NCBI RefSeq assembly: GCF_026015625.1
Contig: NZ_JAPDVG010000001.1
Coordinates: 2,621,001 to 2,685,000 of the forward strand
DNA from: Segatella copri
GTDB taxonomy: Bacteria; Bacteroidota; Bacteroidia; Bacteroidales; Bacteroidaceae
Length of the DNA stretch: 64,000 nt
Direction of reading: 5' to 3'
In this document: one piece after another, positions 19,079 through 27,669 of the stretch
Layout of the letters: every line of letters begins with the position of its first letter
Position numbering within the stretch: the stretch's first letter is position 1
Position numbers and translations under genes: made by a program
Notes under the pieces: generated by a model
Database searches by the model: none
What the model saw: the letters and a program-made list of their open reading frames with translations, nothing else
What the model was told of the DNA's origin: nothing

Positions 19079-20899
19079 ATGAAGATAGAAAACGAAATCA
19101 TCAGCTCGGTCATCGCTGCGGTGAAGGAGCTTTATGGTCAGGACGTACCTGAGAAGATGGTAGCCCTGCAGAAGACCAAGAGTAATTTCGAAGGTAACCT
19201 TACCCTCGTCGTATTCCCATTCCTCAAAATGTCGAAGAAAAAGCCTGAGGATACAGCACAGGAAATCGGCGAATACCTGAAGAAAAACTGCGCTAACGTT
19301 ATCGCAGACTTCAACGTGGTTAAGGGTTTCCTCAACCTTTCTATCGCTCCTGCCGCTTGGGTAGGACTCTTGAATACCATCAACGCTGACCCTAAGTTTG
19401 GTGAGAAGCCAGTTACTGAGAACAGCCCGCTCGTCATGATTGAGTACTCTTCTCCTAACACCAACAAGCCTCTCCACCTCGGTCACGTTCGCAACAACCT
19501 CCTCGGCTGGTCATTGGCCCAGATTATGGAGGCTAACGGCAACAAGGTAATCAAGACAAACATCGTGAACGACCGTGGTATCCACATCTGTAAGTCTATG
19601 CTCGCCTGGCTCAAGTGGGGCAATGGCGAAACTCCTGAAACTTCCGGCAAGAAGGGCGACCACCTCATCGGCGACTACTATGTAGCCTTCGACAAGCACT
19701 ATCGTGAGGAAATCGCAGAGCTCAAGGCTCAGTATATGAAGGAGGGCATGGACGAAGAAGCTGCCACAGAGAAAGCTAAAGTAGAGGCTCCGCTGATCAA
19801 GGAGGCTCACGAGATGCTCGTAAAGTGGGAGAACAACGACCCTGAAGTTCGTGCACTCTGGCAGAAGATGAACAGCTGGGTTTACGCTGGCTTCGATGAG
19901 ACTTACAAGATGATGGGTGTAAGTTTCGACAAGATATATTATGAGTCAAATACTTACCTCGAAGGTAAGAAGAAGGTAGAGGAAGGATTGGAGAAGGGTC
20001 TCTTCTTCCGCAAGGATGATAACTCTGTCTGGGCTGATCTCACCAACGAGGGCCTCGACCAGAAACTCCTGCTCCGTTCAGACGGCACCTCTGTTTATAT
20101 GACTCAGGACATCGGTACTGCCGACCTCCGTTTCAAGGACTTCCCTATCGACAAGATGATCTACGTAGTAGGTAACGAGCAGAACTACCACTTCCAGGTG
20201 CTCTCTATCCTGCTCGACCGTCTCGGTTTCAAGTGGGGTAAGGACTTGGTTCACTTCTCTTACGGAATGGTAGAGTTGCCTAACGGTAAGATGAAGAGCC
20301 GCGAGGGAACCGTAGTAGATGCTGATGACCTGATGGCAGAGATGATTAAGGATGCTCGCCAGACAAGCGATGAGCTTGGCAAGTTCAAGGACATGAGCGA
20401 GGAAGAGCGCCAGGAGATTTCACGCATCGTGGGTCTCGGAGCGTTGAAGTACTTCATCCTCAAGGTAGATGCCCGCAAGAACATGCTCTTCAACCCAGAA
20501 GAGAGTATCGACTTCAACGGTAATACAGGTCCTTTCATCCAGTATACCTACGCTCGTATCCGCAGCATCATGCGCAAGGCAGCAGCTGAGGGCATCGAGA
20601 TTCCTGCAGAGTTGGGTGCAGATGCTCCTATCAACGAGAAGGAGATCGACCTCATCCAGAAGATGAACGACTTCGCAGCAGCCGTAGCCGATGCCGGCAA
20701 CAACTACAACCCTGGCGGTATCGCTAACTACTGCTATGAGTTGACCAAGGAGTTCAACCAGTTCTATCACGACTACAGCATCCTGAATGCTGAGAGCGAG
20801 GCTGAGAAGATTACCCGTCTGGTTCTTGCAGCCAACGTGGCTAAGATCCTGAAGAACGGTATGTCTCTGCTCGGCATCGAGGTTCCAGAAAGAATGTAA
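19079..20899 (+). CDS. argS: Arginyl-tRNA synthetase
   Basis: A class I aminoacyl-tRNA synthetase that charges tRNA-Arg. The 606-residue product has the N-terminal Arg_S_N domain (VVAALKELYG...KMSKKKPEDTAQEIGEYL), the HIGH-type motif in NKPLHLGHVRNNLLG (~residue 130), the KMSKS-equivalent GKMKSREGTVVDADDL (~405), and a C-terminal DALR anticodon-binding domain (GPFIQYTYARIRSI ... KILKNGMSLLGIEVPERM). All core motifs and length are normal. It has its own promoter and is followed by a strong hairpin. Confidence 0.98.
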   Translation: MKIENEIISSVIAAVKELYGQDVPEKMVALQKTKSNFEGNLTLVVFPFLKMSKKKPEDTAQEIGEYLKKNCANVIADFNVVKGFLNLSIAPAAWVGLLNTINADPKFGEKPVTENSPLVMIEYSSPNTNKPLHLGHVRNNLLGWSLAQIMEANGNKVIKTNIVNDRGIHICKSMLAWLKWGNGETPETSGKKGDHLIGDYYVAFDKHYREEIAELKAQYMKEGMDEEAATEKAKVEAPLIKEAHEMLVKWENNDPEVRALWQKMNSWVYAGFDETYKMMGVSFDKIYYESNTYLEGKKKVEEGLEKGLFFRKDDNSVWADLTNEGLDQKLLLRSDGTSVYMTQDIGTADLRFKDFPIDKMIYVVGNEQNYHFQVLSILLDRLGFKWGKDLVHFSYGMVELPNGKMKSREGTVVDADDLMAEMIKDARQTSDELGKFKDMSEEERQEISRIVGLGALKYFILKVDARKNMLFNPEESIDFNGNTGPFIQYTYARIRSIMRKAAAEGIEIPAELGADAPINEKEIDLIQKMNDFAAAVADAGNNYNPGGIANYCYELTKEFNQFYHDYSILNAESEAEKITRLVLAANVAKILKNGMSLLGIEVPERM

Positions 20900-20960
20900 T
20901 ATATACATAAGATATAATAACCTACAATTTAAAAATAAAAAAATATTGACTATTTGACAT

Positions 20961-21004
20961 AATGAGCATGGCCCTGGAGCTCGACTCCAAGGCACATGCT
21001 CATT
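20961..21004 (+). terminator. Long hairpin after argS (probable terminator)
   Basis: AATGAGCATG (20961-20970) pairs with CATGCTCATT (20995-21004). Inside it GCC-CTGGAG pairs with CTCC-AAGGC around a CTCGA loop, giving an almost fully paired 44-nt stem-loop. The downstream T content (CAGTTTTAGCC...CCTTTTTG) is moderate. It may end argS transcripts or attenuate entry into the RNase H gene. Confidence 0.5.
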
Positions 21005-21052
21005 TCAGTTTTAGCCAATCCTTTTTGTTTTCCAACCCCAAAAAGAATAAAG

Positions 21053-21526
21053 ATGAATAAAATGCCCGTAAATCCTCCTTCATGGAGAAACGATACAGTT
21101 TTGCCTCTGCCCAACGAGGTAAGAGCCAACGCCTGGGCTGTGGATGCCGCCTGTTCCGGCAATCCCGGTCCGATGGAATACCAATGCATCGACCTTCAGA
21201 CCGGTGCCCAGGTTTTCCATTATGGTCCTATCCACGGCACCAACAACATCGGCGAGTTTCTCGCCATCGTCCACGCCCTCGCCCTGATGCAGCAGAAGGG
21301 CATTACCGACAAGGTAATTTATAGCGACAGCGTGAATGCCCAGCTCTGGGTAAGCAAGAAACAATGCAAGACCAAACTGGAGCGCACTCCCCAGACCGAA
21401 CAGCTCTACCAGGTCATCGCCCGAGCCGAAAACTGGCTCCGCACCCACCCCATCAACATACCTATTATAAAATGGGAGACGAAGAAATGGGGCGAGATTC
21501 CAGCCGATTTCGGAAGAAAGGGATAA
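21053..21526 (+). CDS. RNase H-like nuclease (RNase HI fold)
   Basis: A 157-residue protein of the RNase HI superfamily, which cuts RNA in RNA/DNA hybrids. The acidic catalytic set is visible: D31 in VDAACSGNPG, the glutamate in NNIGEFLAIVHAL, the aspartate in VIYSDSVNAQLWV, and a final aspartate in PADFGRKG. The order and spacing match RNase HI (D10-E48-D70-D134 in E. coli). I start it at the ATG at 21053 (MNKMPVNPPSW); an upstream in-frame ATG at 20996 falls inside the argS-side hairpin and gives an unlikely N-terminus. Predicted cytoplasmic. Likely roles are primer removal and R-loop clearance. Confidence 0.9.
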   Translation: MNKMPVNPPSWRNDTVLPLPNEVRANAWAVDAACSGNPGPMEYQCIDLQTGAQVFHYGPIHGTNNIGEFLAIVHALALMQQKGITDKVIYSDSVNAQLWVSKKQCKTKLERTPQTEQLYQVIARAENWLRTHPINIPIIKWETKKWGEIPADFGRKG

Positions 21527-21594
21527 AAAGGACATTTTTATGTGCCTTTCCCGAAATAATGCCCGCAAAAGCTTGCAATTTCAGATATTTTGTT

Positions 21595-21602
21595 TAATTT
21601 TG
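21595..21602 (+). promoter_or_regulatory. -7 box of the ECF sigma factor gene
   Basis: TAATTTTGC matches TAnnTTTG and lies 36 bp before the start codon. The sigma gene is therefore read by the housekeeping polymerase, unlike the two downstream sites that carry a different motif. Confidence 0.6.
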
Positions 21603-21638
21603 CAGCTATTATCGTATTAAACATACATAATCGCAAGA

Positions 21639-22196
21639 ATGGAAATAGAAAAAGAAACAATATTATTAATGTCGAAAGGAGACAAGAAAGCATACGAAAC
21701 GATGTTCCGCAGGTTCTATCCTAAGGTACACCGTTTTGTGGCCATGCTCTTGAAAAACGAAGATGATGCTGATGACGTCAGCCAGCTCATCTTCTTAAAG
21801 GTATGGAACAAACGCGAGAAGTTTGCCGATATCCAGGACTTCGATTCCTACCTCTTTATTTTGGCAAAATATACTGTCATCAACTATATTTCCTCCAAGC
21901 ACATCATCCCAATAGATATTGACAGTCTGCCAGACAGATACGCCAACGAATCTTCGCCACATGACGATGTGGTGGCAAAGGATACCCAGCTGCTCATCGA
22001 CATGGTGGTAGAAAGCATGCCGCAACAACGCCAGATGATTTATCGCATGAGCCGCGAACAGCATCTCAAGAACGAAGAGATAGCCCAGCGCCTGGGTATT
22101 CAGAAGAAAACGGTAGAAAATCATCTTAACCTAGCTCTTAAAGAAATTAAAAAAGCCTTATATTTGATGATTTTGTTACCTTGGCATTGGGTGTAA
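21639..22196 (+). CDS. ECF RNA polymerase sigma factor (FecI-like, Bacteroidales expansion)
   Basis: The 185-residue protein directs RNA polymerase to a small regulon. Region 2 (KVHRFVAMLLKNEDDADDVSQLIFLKVW) and region 4 (LKNEEIAQRLGIQKKTVENHLNLALKEIKKAL) are both present. The linker is rich in acidic residues. It is followed by a FecR-type anti-sigma gene (22238), a HAD phosphatase gene and a SusC gene with an N-terminal STN domain. That order is the standard trans-envelope signalling arrangement: the receptor's STN domain touches FecR, which frees the sigma factor. The stop codon lies inside a motif (22186-22215) that recurs before susC, so the sigma factor probably activates both the anti-sigma gene and the transport operon. 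Confidence 0.95.
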   Translation: MEIEKETILLMSKGDKKAYETMFRRFYPKVHRFVAMLLKNEDDADDVSQLIFLKVWNKREKFADIQDFDSYLFILAKYTVINYISSKHIIPIDIDSLPDRYANESSPHDDVVAKDTQLLIDMVVESMPQQRQMIYRMSREQHLKNEEIAQRLGIQKKTVENHLNLALKEIKKALYLMILLPWHWV

Positions 22197-22215
22197 CACC
22201 ATTGAAACATGTCTT
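22186..22215 (+). promoter_or_regulatory. Candidate ECF-sigma promoter before the anti-sigma gene
   Basis: ATTGGGTGTAAC, 13 bp, then GTCTT. The same two parts with the same spacing occur before susC (24184-24213). The -35-like AAC and -10-like GTC fit general ECF promoter style. The site overlaps the sigma gene stop and lies 22 bp before the FecR start codon. Confidence 0.6.
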
Positions 22216-22237
22216 AAAAATAAATGAAGTTTTTATT

Positions 22238-23248
22238 ATGGCAACAAAGATAAGGGATATCATAGATTATTATAGCGGGCACAATGTGCCGGATGAAATA
22301 AAAGAAAGGGTATTAGATAGGATTTCCAATACACAAGACGATAAAGAGGCGAACGAAGCATTTAGAGAATTATGGGACAAGGCTGATTCAGCCTATATGG
22401 AAGAAGAAGAAATTTCTGCTGCATACAACCGCCTCTTCGAAACAGAAGAAACAAGAGAAATAGAAAAGAAAAAATCGCTTCGAATCTTCAACTTTGCCAA
22501 ACTGGCTGCCGTCTTCGTACCGCTGCTGATACTGATTGTATTCGGCAAGCTCTACGTCCAGATGAACAACCAACTCAAGGATATAAAACTGGTAACCATG
22601 CTCCAGGAACATACCATCAACGAAGAGAGCAAAGTCATCGCCTTGGCAGACGGAACGAAAGTAAGACTCAGCCAGAGTTCCGTACTCCTCTATCCTTCCT
22701 CTTTCAAGGGAGCAGAAGAACGCAAGGTTTTCCTGTCGGGAGAGGCATTCTTTGACATCAGGCATGATGATGCCCAGCCGTTCCACGTCAGCACTCCTCA
22801 TTTCGAGATTACCGACTTGGGCACCTCTTTTACGGTTTCATCTTATTCAAATACAGATGAAGTATCTGCCACACTCAAAACCGGCAAGATAGAACTCCGC
22901 ATCATAGGTCAGGAAGACAAGGTTTACAGCATGAAGCCTAACGACCAGTTAGTATATAATGTAAAGACCAAGGCAGTAAACCTCCGCAAAGTTTCGGCCG
23001 AAGAAGATGGTACAAGCTGGCGCAACAAGGAGATTGACCTGAACGATGTTACGCTGGCAGAAGCTGGTAAGATTCTGGGTAATGCATACGGAGTGAAATT
23101 CACCTTCCGTTCAAAGATTCACCAGAAGACGAAGGTTACAGTTCATTTCAACCGTGGCGAAACCCTCTCGGGAGCCATGTTTGTCCTGAAGAACCTGGTT
23201 CCTGGTCTGGAATATGAAGTGAAGAAAGATGAAGTAATCATCAGGTAG
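22238..23248 (+). CDS. FecR-family anti-sigma factor
   Basis: A 336-residue inner-membrane protein. The cytoplasmic part (~1-82) binds the sigma factor; one membrane helix follows (~83-107, IFNFAKLAAVFVPLLILIVFGKLYV); the periplasmic part carries the FecR domain (VIALADGTKVRLSQSSVLLYPSSF...RKVFLSGEAFFDI) and a C-terminal DUF4974 domain (EAGKILGNAYGVKFTFRS...LSGAMFVLKNLVPGLEYEVKKDEVIIR). The DUF4974 domain resembles the STN domain of the SusC encoded downstream, which fits signal transfer between the two. The start at ATG 22238 is preferred over an in-frame ATG at 22181 that overlaps the sigma gene. A terminator follows. Confidence 0.93.
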   Translation: MATKIRDIIDYYSGHNVPDEIKERVLDRISNTQDDKEANEAFRELWDKADSAYMEEEEISAAYNRLFETEETREIEKKKSLRIFNFAKLAAVFVPLLILIVFGKLYVQMNNQLKDIKLVTMLQEHTINEESKVIALADGTKVRLSQSSVLLYPSSFKGAEERKVFLSGEAFFDIRHDDAQPFHVSTPHFEITDLGTSFTVSSYSNTDEVSATLKTGKIELRIIGQEDKVYSMKPNDQLVYNVKTKAVNLRKVSAEEDGTSWRNKEIDLNDVTLAEAGKILGNAYGVKFTFRSKIHQKTKVTVHFNRGETLSGAMFVLKNLVPGLEYEVKKDEVIIR

Positions 23249-23272
23249 GCATATATTATAATAGGTAAACAA

Positions 23273-23302
23273 AAGGCGCATTATGTAAAAATGATGCGCC
23301 TT
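23273..23302 (+). terminator. Terminator after the anti-sigma gene
   Basis: AAGGCGCAT (23273-23281) pairs with ATGCGCCTT (23294-23302), followed by ATTTC. The stem separates sigma/anti-sigma from the HAD gene. Confidence 0.75.
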
Positions 23303-23368
23303 ATTTCATAAAAGAGTATCTCTGCACGAGATATGAAAACAGAAATAATAACATAAACGGAAAATATC

Positions 23369-23980
23369 ATGATAAAGAATTTGATTTTTGATTTTGGAAA
23401 AGTACTCGTAGATTACGAATACTTTGAAACGCTTGACCAGATATTCAAGACCCACGAACAGACTGAAGAATTCTATCATCTCCTGATAGATGGCAAGTGG
23501 AATGAAAACATGGATCGCGGAGATTCTTTCGAAGAAACCTTCTGCAAGATGCAGCAGATCATGCCGCAATACAAGAAAGAAATAGCAACCGTAGCCCAGC
23601 GCTTTAACGATTTTGTAAGGGGCGAAAAAGAAGGTATGCGCACCTTGCTGACTCAGTTGAAGGCAGAAGGCTACCACCTTTACGGACTTTCCAACTGGTG
23701 CACCAAGGTTCATGAAACGATGGCCCAATATCCCATTTTCCAACTTCTGGAAGGACAGGTGATTTCTTCAGAAGAGAAAATCATCAAACCCGACAGGGCG
23801 ATTTACGAAAGAATCTGCCAGAAATACAATCTGAAACCGGAAGAATGCCTTTTTGCTGACGACAGAATAGAGAATGTAGAAGCCGCCCAGCGTTTCGGAA
23901 TGCAGGCCATCTGCTTTGAGAATGCTGCGCAGTACGAGCGGGAATTGAGAAAAATTCTGTCTGAGGAAAGAACAAAGTAA
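23369..23980 (+). CDS. HAD-IA family phosphatase
   Basis: A 203-residue cytoplasmic haloacid-dehalogenase-type phosphatase. Motif I is LIFDFGKVLVDYEYF: the nucleophile aspartate is kept, and the usual second aspartate is glycine, as in YihX-type sugar-phosphate phosphatases. Motif II is GLSNW, motif III the lysine in IIKPDRAIYE, and motif IV FADDRIENVEAA. The cap is a small helical C1 type. It sits between the anti-sigma gene and the susC operon and is flanked by its own hairpins, so it may be a separate unit. A role in dephosphorylating an imported phosphate ester is an inference from position only. Confidence 0.88.
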   Translation: MIKNLIFDFGKVLVDYEYFETLDQIFKTHEQTEEFYHLLIDGKWNENMDRGDSFEETFCKMQQIMPQYKKEIATVAQRFNDFVRGEKEGMRTLLTQLKAEGYHLYGLSNWCTKVHETMAQYPIFQLLEGQVISSEEKIIKPDRAIYERICQKYNLKPEECLFADDRIENVEAAQRFGMQAICFENAAQYERELRKILSEERTK

Positions 23981-24043
23981 GTTCTGATTATCAAAAGCAT
24001 TACTGCTATTTCCATACCCCAAGCATTACTTTTTAAAAAAATC

Positions 24044-24085
24044 AAGGCTCTAAATTAGCAGCAAGAAATGCTAATTTAGAGCCTT
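24044..24085. terminator. Strong hairpin between the HAD gene and susC
   Basis: A 17-bp perfect stem (AAGGCTCTAAATTAGCA at 24044-24060 with its complement at 24069-24085). The T-run is on the minus-strand side (GATTTTTTT), so it is a bidirectional or minus-strand-leaning terminator that isolates the susC promoter. Confidence 0.7.
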
Positions 24086-24183
24086 CATATTATGTATTTA
24101 TAATTTCCAAAAGAAGAATTTTATAGGGTGTTTGCGAACACAAGATATTTTTTTCAGAAAAACTTCATTTTAACAGTTTTGTA

Positions 24184-24213
24184 ATTGGGTGTAACTCTCT
24201 TTCCCGTTGTCTT
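24184..24213 (+). promoter_or_regulatory. Candidate ECF-sigma promoter of the susC operon
   Basis: ATTGGGTGTAAC, 13 bp, then GTCTT, identical in both parts and spacing to the site before the anti-sigma gene. It lies 44 bp before the susC start, a normal leader length. No TAnnTTTG box is seen in the 170-bp gap. Confidence 0.65.
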
Positions 24214-24257
24214 CAAGACGTAACAAGAAAATTATTAATAACTTAAATAGATAAAGT

Positions 24258-27200
24258 ATGAATCTTAAACGAATCTCTGCGTCATGCTTCTGTTTGCTCC
24301 TGGCAGGCCAGATGACCCTTTCGGCTCAGAACGTCAGCTTCAGCTCAAACAAGGTAACGCTTAAGTCAGCTTTTGAGAAGATTGAAAAGGAATCTAAGTA
24401 CAAGATTGCCTACAACTCCTCACAGTTGGATGCTAACCGTTCGGTTACATTAACCAAGAAAAGTGATGATGTCTTTGGTATGTTGAACCAATTGCTCAAA
24501 GGTACCAATTTTACCTATGAGATGGAAGGCAACTACATCGTCATCAAGCCTCAGCAAAAAGCTAAATCTCAGACTCATGGAAAGAAAATCAAGGTACGTG
24601 GTGTAGTGAAAGACGAAACTGGCGAGCCAGTTATCGGCGCTACCGTCATGGAGAAGGGTACCACCACCAATGGTGTTGTAACCGATATTGACGGCAACTA
24701 TACCATCGAGATTCCTGCCGACGGTATGTTGGCAGTATCATACATTGGCTGCAAGGACCAGGACATCAAGGTAAATGGTCGCGAAGTAATCAATGTTAAC
24801 CTGGCAGATGATAATAAGGTATTGGAAGAAGTTGTGGTTGTAGGTTATGGCGTACAGAAGAAGCGCGACGTATCTACTGCTGTGTCTTCTGTCAAGGCAG
24901 AGGCTCTTGCCAACAATCCTTCTACCGACTTCCGTCAGGCCTTGGCAGGTAAGATGCCTGGTGTACAGGTAACTGTACCTAGCGGAGACCCAGAGGGTAG
25001 CGTAAGCATTCGCGTTCGTGGTGTAAGTACCGTCAACGCCGGTAGCGACCCTCTCTATGTAGTAGATGGTGTTCCTATGGAGCGTGGTTTTGCCAACCTG
25101 AACACCAACGATATTGAGTCTGTTGAAGTTTTGAAGGATGCTTCTGCTGCAGCTATCTATGGTAGCCGTGGTTCTAATGGTGTAGTTCTCGTTACAACCA
25201 AGAAGGGTACCTCTGACAAGCTCTCTGTTTCTTACGATGGTTACGTAGGTGTGCAGAACGTATCAAAGAAACTCGATATGATGAACGCTTACGAATATGC
25301 AGAATTCGTAAAGGATGCACGTAATAACGCATATCTTTCTAAAGTTCCTGGTGCATCTGCAAGTGACCCTAACAGCGTACGACCTAAAGGTTACATGCAG
25401 ATTGCAACCGATTTGTTCCCATATCTGGAGGGTGTTAAGGGCTTGACAGATACAGACTGGCAGGATGCTATCTTCCGCACAGCGATGACTACCGGACACA
25501 ACATTTCACTTTCAGGTAAGTCTAACAGCGTCAACTATTTCGTATCAGGCAACTATATGAAGAAGGAAGGTACTATTATCGGTTCTGACTTCGAGAAGTT
25601 TGGTGCCCGCATGAATCTCTCAGGTCAGCACAAGCGCTTGAAGTTCGGTGTTAACTTCGCTCCTTCTTATTCTGTTTCTAATACAGTAGATGCATCTGGT
25701 GCAGGTGGTATCGTTCAATCAGCTTTGATGATGCCTCCAACCTTCCCTGTATACAACGCAGACGGTTCATATAACTTCCAGGGTAATGGATATTGGCGAA
25801 TTGGTACAGACTATGAGCACAACGAGGTGATGAACCCTGTTGCGATGGCTCGCTTGCAGTCTAATGTTACCGACCGCATGTCTATTACAGGTAAGGCTTA
25901 TGCAGAATTGGAACTGATGAAGGGACTTTCCTATAAGTTGTCTTTGGGTGGTGATTATTATGGTGCTCATAATGATAAATATCGCCAGTCAGGTTTGCCT
26001 TTGAAGGGAAAGGACTACTATGATTCTCCTTCAAACCCAACAGGTTACAGCTCTTCCAGTTTCTTCTTCAACTGGTTGGTTGAAAACCAGTTGACTTACA
26101 CAACAACAATCAATAAGAAGCACAACATTACAGCCATACTTGTACAGTCTGCTCAGAAAGAAACCAAGAAGACCGACAACGTAACAGCAACCGATTACCC
26201 TAATGATTACATCCAGACCGTAAATGGCGGTACTGTAACCAAGGGTGGTTCTGACAAGACACAATGGTCTATTGCTTCTTACCTGGCTCGTGTTCAGTAC
26301 AACTACGAGGGACGCTACATGCTTTCTGCAGCCATCCGTACTGATGGATCTTCACGTTTCGGTAAGAACAACCGTTGGGGTTACTTCCCATCAGCCTCAG
26401 CAGCTTGGCGTATCAGCGACGAAAAGTTCTTCAAGAACGTAAAGGAGTTGTCTTTCGTTAATGATATGAAGATTCGTGCCAGCTATGGTGTAACCGGTAA
26501 CTTTGAGATTGGTAACTACGACCATTTGGCAACCATGTCAACAGACAATTACATATTAGGTACCAATGGAGGTTTGTTGCATTATGGTTATAAACCAGAC
26601 AACATCAAGCGCGACGACCTGAGCTGGGAGAAGAACCAGATGATCAACGCCGGTATCGACCTTCAGATGTTTGACGGCTACATTGGATTCTCTGTAGACT
26701 ATTACAATACCAACACTTCAAACATGTTGCTTTATGTACCAGTACCTCTGTTGACAGGTTACAGCACCTCACTTCAGAATCTGGGTAAGGTAAACAACCG
26801 CGGTTGGGAATTAGCTTTGACATCACAGCATACATTTGCTAATGGCTTCGGCTATTCATTTAATGCCAACTATGCCAAGAACACCAATGAGGTGAAAGAG
26901 TTAGGTCCTGGTAATGCGCCTATCATTTCTTCGGGTAGTGTAGGACACGCATATTATATTACAGAGGTAGGAAAGCCTATCGGTAACTATTACCTCCTGG
27001 TACAGGACGGCATCTTTGCTACAGAAGAAGACTTGAAAAAGTATCCTCACTTCGACAATACAGAAGTAGGTGACTTCCGCTTCGTTGATGTTGACGGAGA
27101 CGGCAAGTTGGATTTGGATAAAGACCGTACAATCTGCGGCAACTACATGCCTAAGTTCACATACGGCTTCGGCGGTAAGCTCTGGTATGCAGGTTTCGAT

Positions 27201-27656
27201 ATGGACTTCAACTTCCAGGGTGTATATGGCAACAAGATTCTGAACTTGAACAAGCGCTACCTCGACAATATGGAGGGTAACACCAATGGTACCAAGATTG
27301 CTCTCGATCGTTGGAAGAGTCCTGAGAATCCAGGCAGTGGTTCGGTAAATAAGGCAAACCGTAAGCAGACAGGTTACAACAGCCGTACTTCTACCTGGCA
27401 CTTGGAGAGCGGTTCATACCTCCGTCTCCAGAACCTGTCATTAGGTTATACTTTGCCTCGTGCACTTACTCAGAAGTTTAAGGTTGAGAAGATGAGAGTT
27501 TATGTTTCTGGACAGAACCTCTTCACTATTACCAACTACAGCGGCTACAACCCAGAGGTAAATGCCCGTCCTTCCAAGAACCTGACTCCAGGTGAGGACT
27601 ATGGTACTTATCCTTTGGCAAGAACATATATGTTTGGTTTGAATCTCACATTATAA
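24258..27656 (+). CDS. SusC/RagA-type TonB-dependent receptor with STN signalling domain
   Basis: A 1132-residue outer-membrane transporter. Order of parts: signal peptide (MNLKRISASCFCLLLAGQMTLSAQ), STN domain (~45-100, LKSAFEKIEKESKYKIAYNS), carboxypeptidase-like beta domain (~115-195, VRGVVKDETGEPVIGATVME), TonB-box region LEEVVVVGYGVQKK, plug (~210-320, ending DASAAAIYGSRGSNGVVLVTTK), then the barrel ending YPLARTYMFGLNLTL. Most glycan SusC proteins lack an STN domain; its presence with a FecI/FecR-like pair upstream points to cell-surface signalling. First gene of a seven-gene run with gaps of 1-21 bp. The partner enzymes suggest a phosphodiester ligand, not a plain glycan. Confidence 0.96.
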   Translation: MNLKRISASCFCLLLAGQMTLSAQNVSFSSNKVTLKSAFEKIEKESKYKIAYNSSQLDANRSVTLTKKSDDVFGMLNQLLKGTNFTYEMEGNYIVIKPQQKAKSQTHGKKIKVRGVVKDETGEPVIGATVMEKGTTTNGVVTDIDGNYTIEIPADGMLAVSYIGCKDQDIKVNGREVINVNLADDNKVLEEVVVVGYGVQKKRDVSTAVSSVKAEALANNPSTDFRQALAGKMPGVQVTVPSGDPEGSVSIRVRGVSTVNAGSDPLYVVDGVPMERGFANLNTNDIESVEVLKDASAAAIYGSRGSNGVVLVTTKKGTSDKLSVSYDGYVGVQNVSKKLDMMNAYEYAEFVKDARNNAYLSKVPGASASDPNSVRPKGYMQIATDLFPYLEGVKGLTDTDWQDAIFRTAMTTGHNISLSGKSNSVNYFVSGNYMKKEGTIIGSDFEKFGARMNLSGQHKRLKFGVNFAPSYSVSNTVDASGAGGIVQSALMMPPTFPVYNADGSYNFQGNGYWRIGTDYEHNEVMNPVAMARLQSNVTDRMSITGKAYAELELMKGLSYKLSLGGDYYGAHNDKYRQSGLPLKGKDYYDSPSNPTGYSSSSFFFNWLVENQLTYTTTINKKHNITAILVQSAQKETKKTDNVTATDYPNDYIQTVNGGTVTKGGSDKTQWSIASYLARVQYNYEGRYMLSAAIRTDGSSRFGKNNRWGYFPSASAAWRISDEKFFKNVKELSFVNDMKIRASYGVTGNFEIGNYDHLATMSTDNYILGTNGGLLHYGYKPDNIKRDDLSWEKNQMINAGIDLQMFDGYIGFSVDYYNTNTSNMLLYVPVPLLTGYSTSLQNLGKVNNRGWELALTSQHTFANGFGYSFNANYAKNTNEVKELGPGNAPIISSGSVGHAYYITEVGKPIGNYYLLVQDGIFATEEDLKKYPHFDNTEVGDFRFVDVDGDGKLDLDKDRTICGNYMPKFTYGFGGKLWYAGFDMDFNFQGVYGNKILNLNKRYLDNMEGNTNGTKIALDRWKSPENPGSGSVNKANRKQTGYNSRTSTWHLESGSYLRLQNLSLGYTLPRALTQKFKVEKMRVYVSGQNLFTITNYSGYNPEVNARPSKNLTPGEDYGTYPLARTYMFGLNLTL

Positions 27657-27669
27657 AGAATATAGTAAC

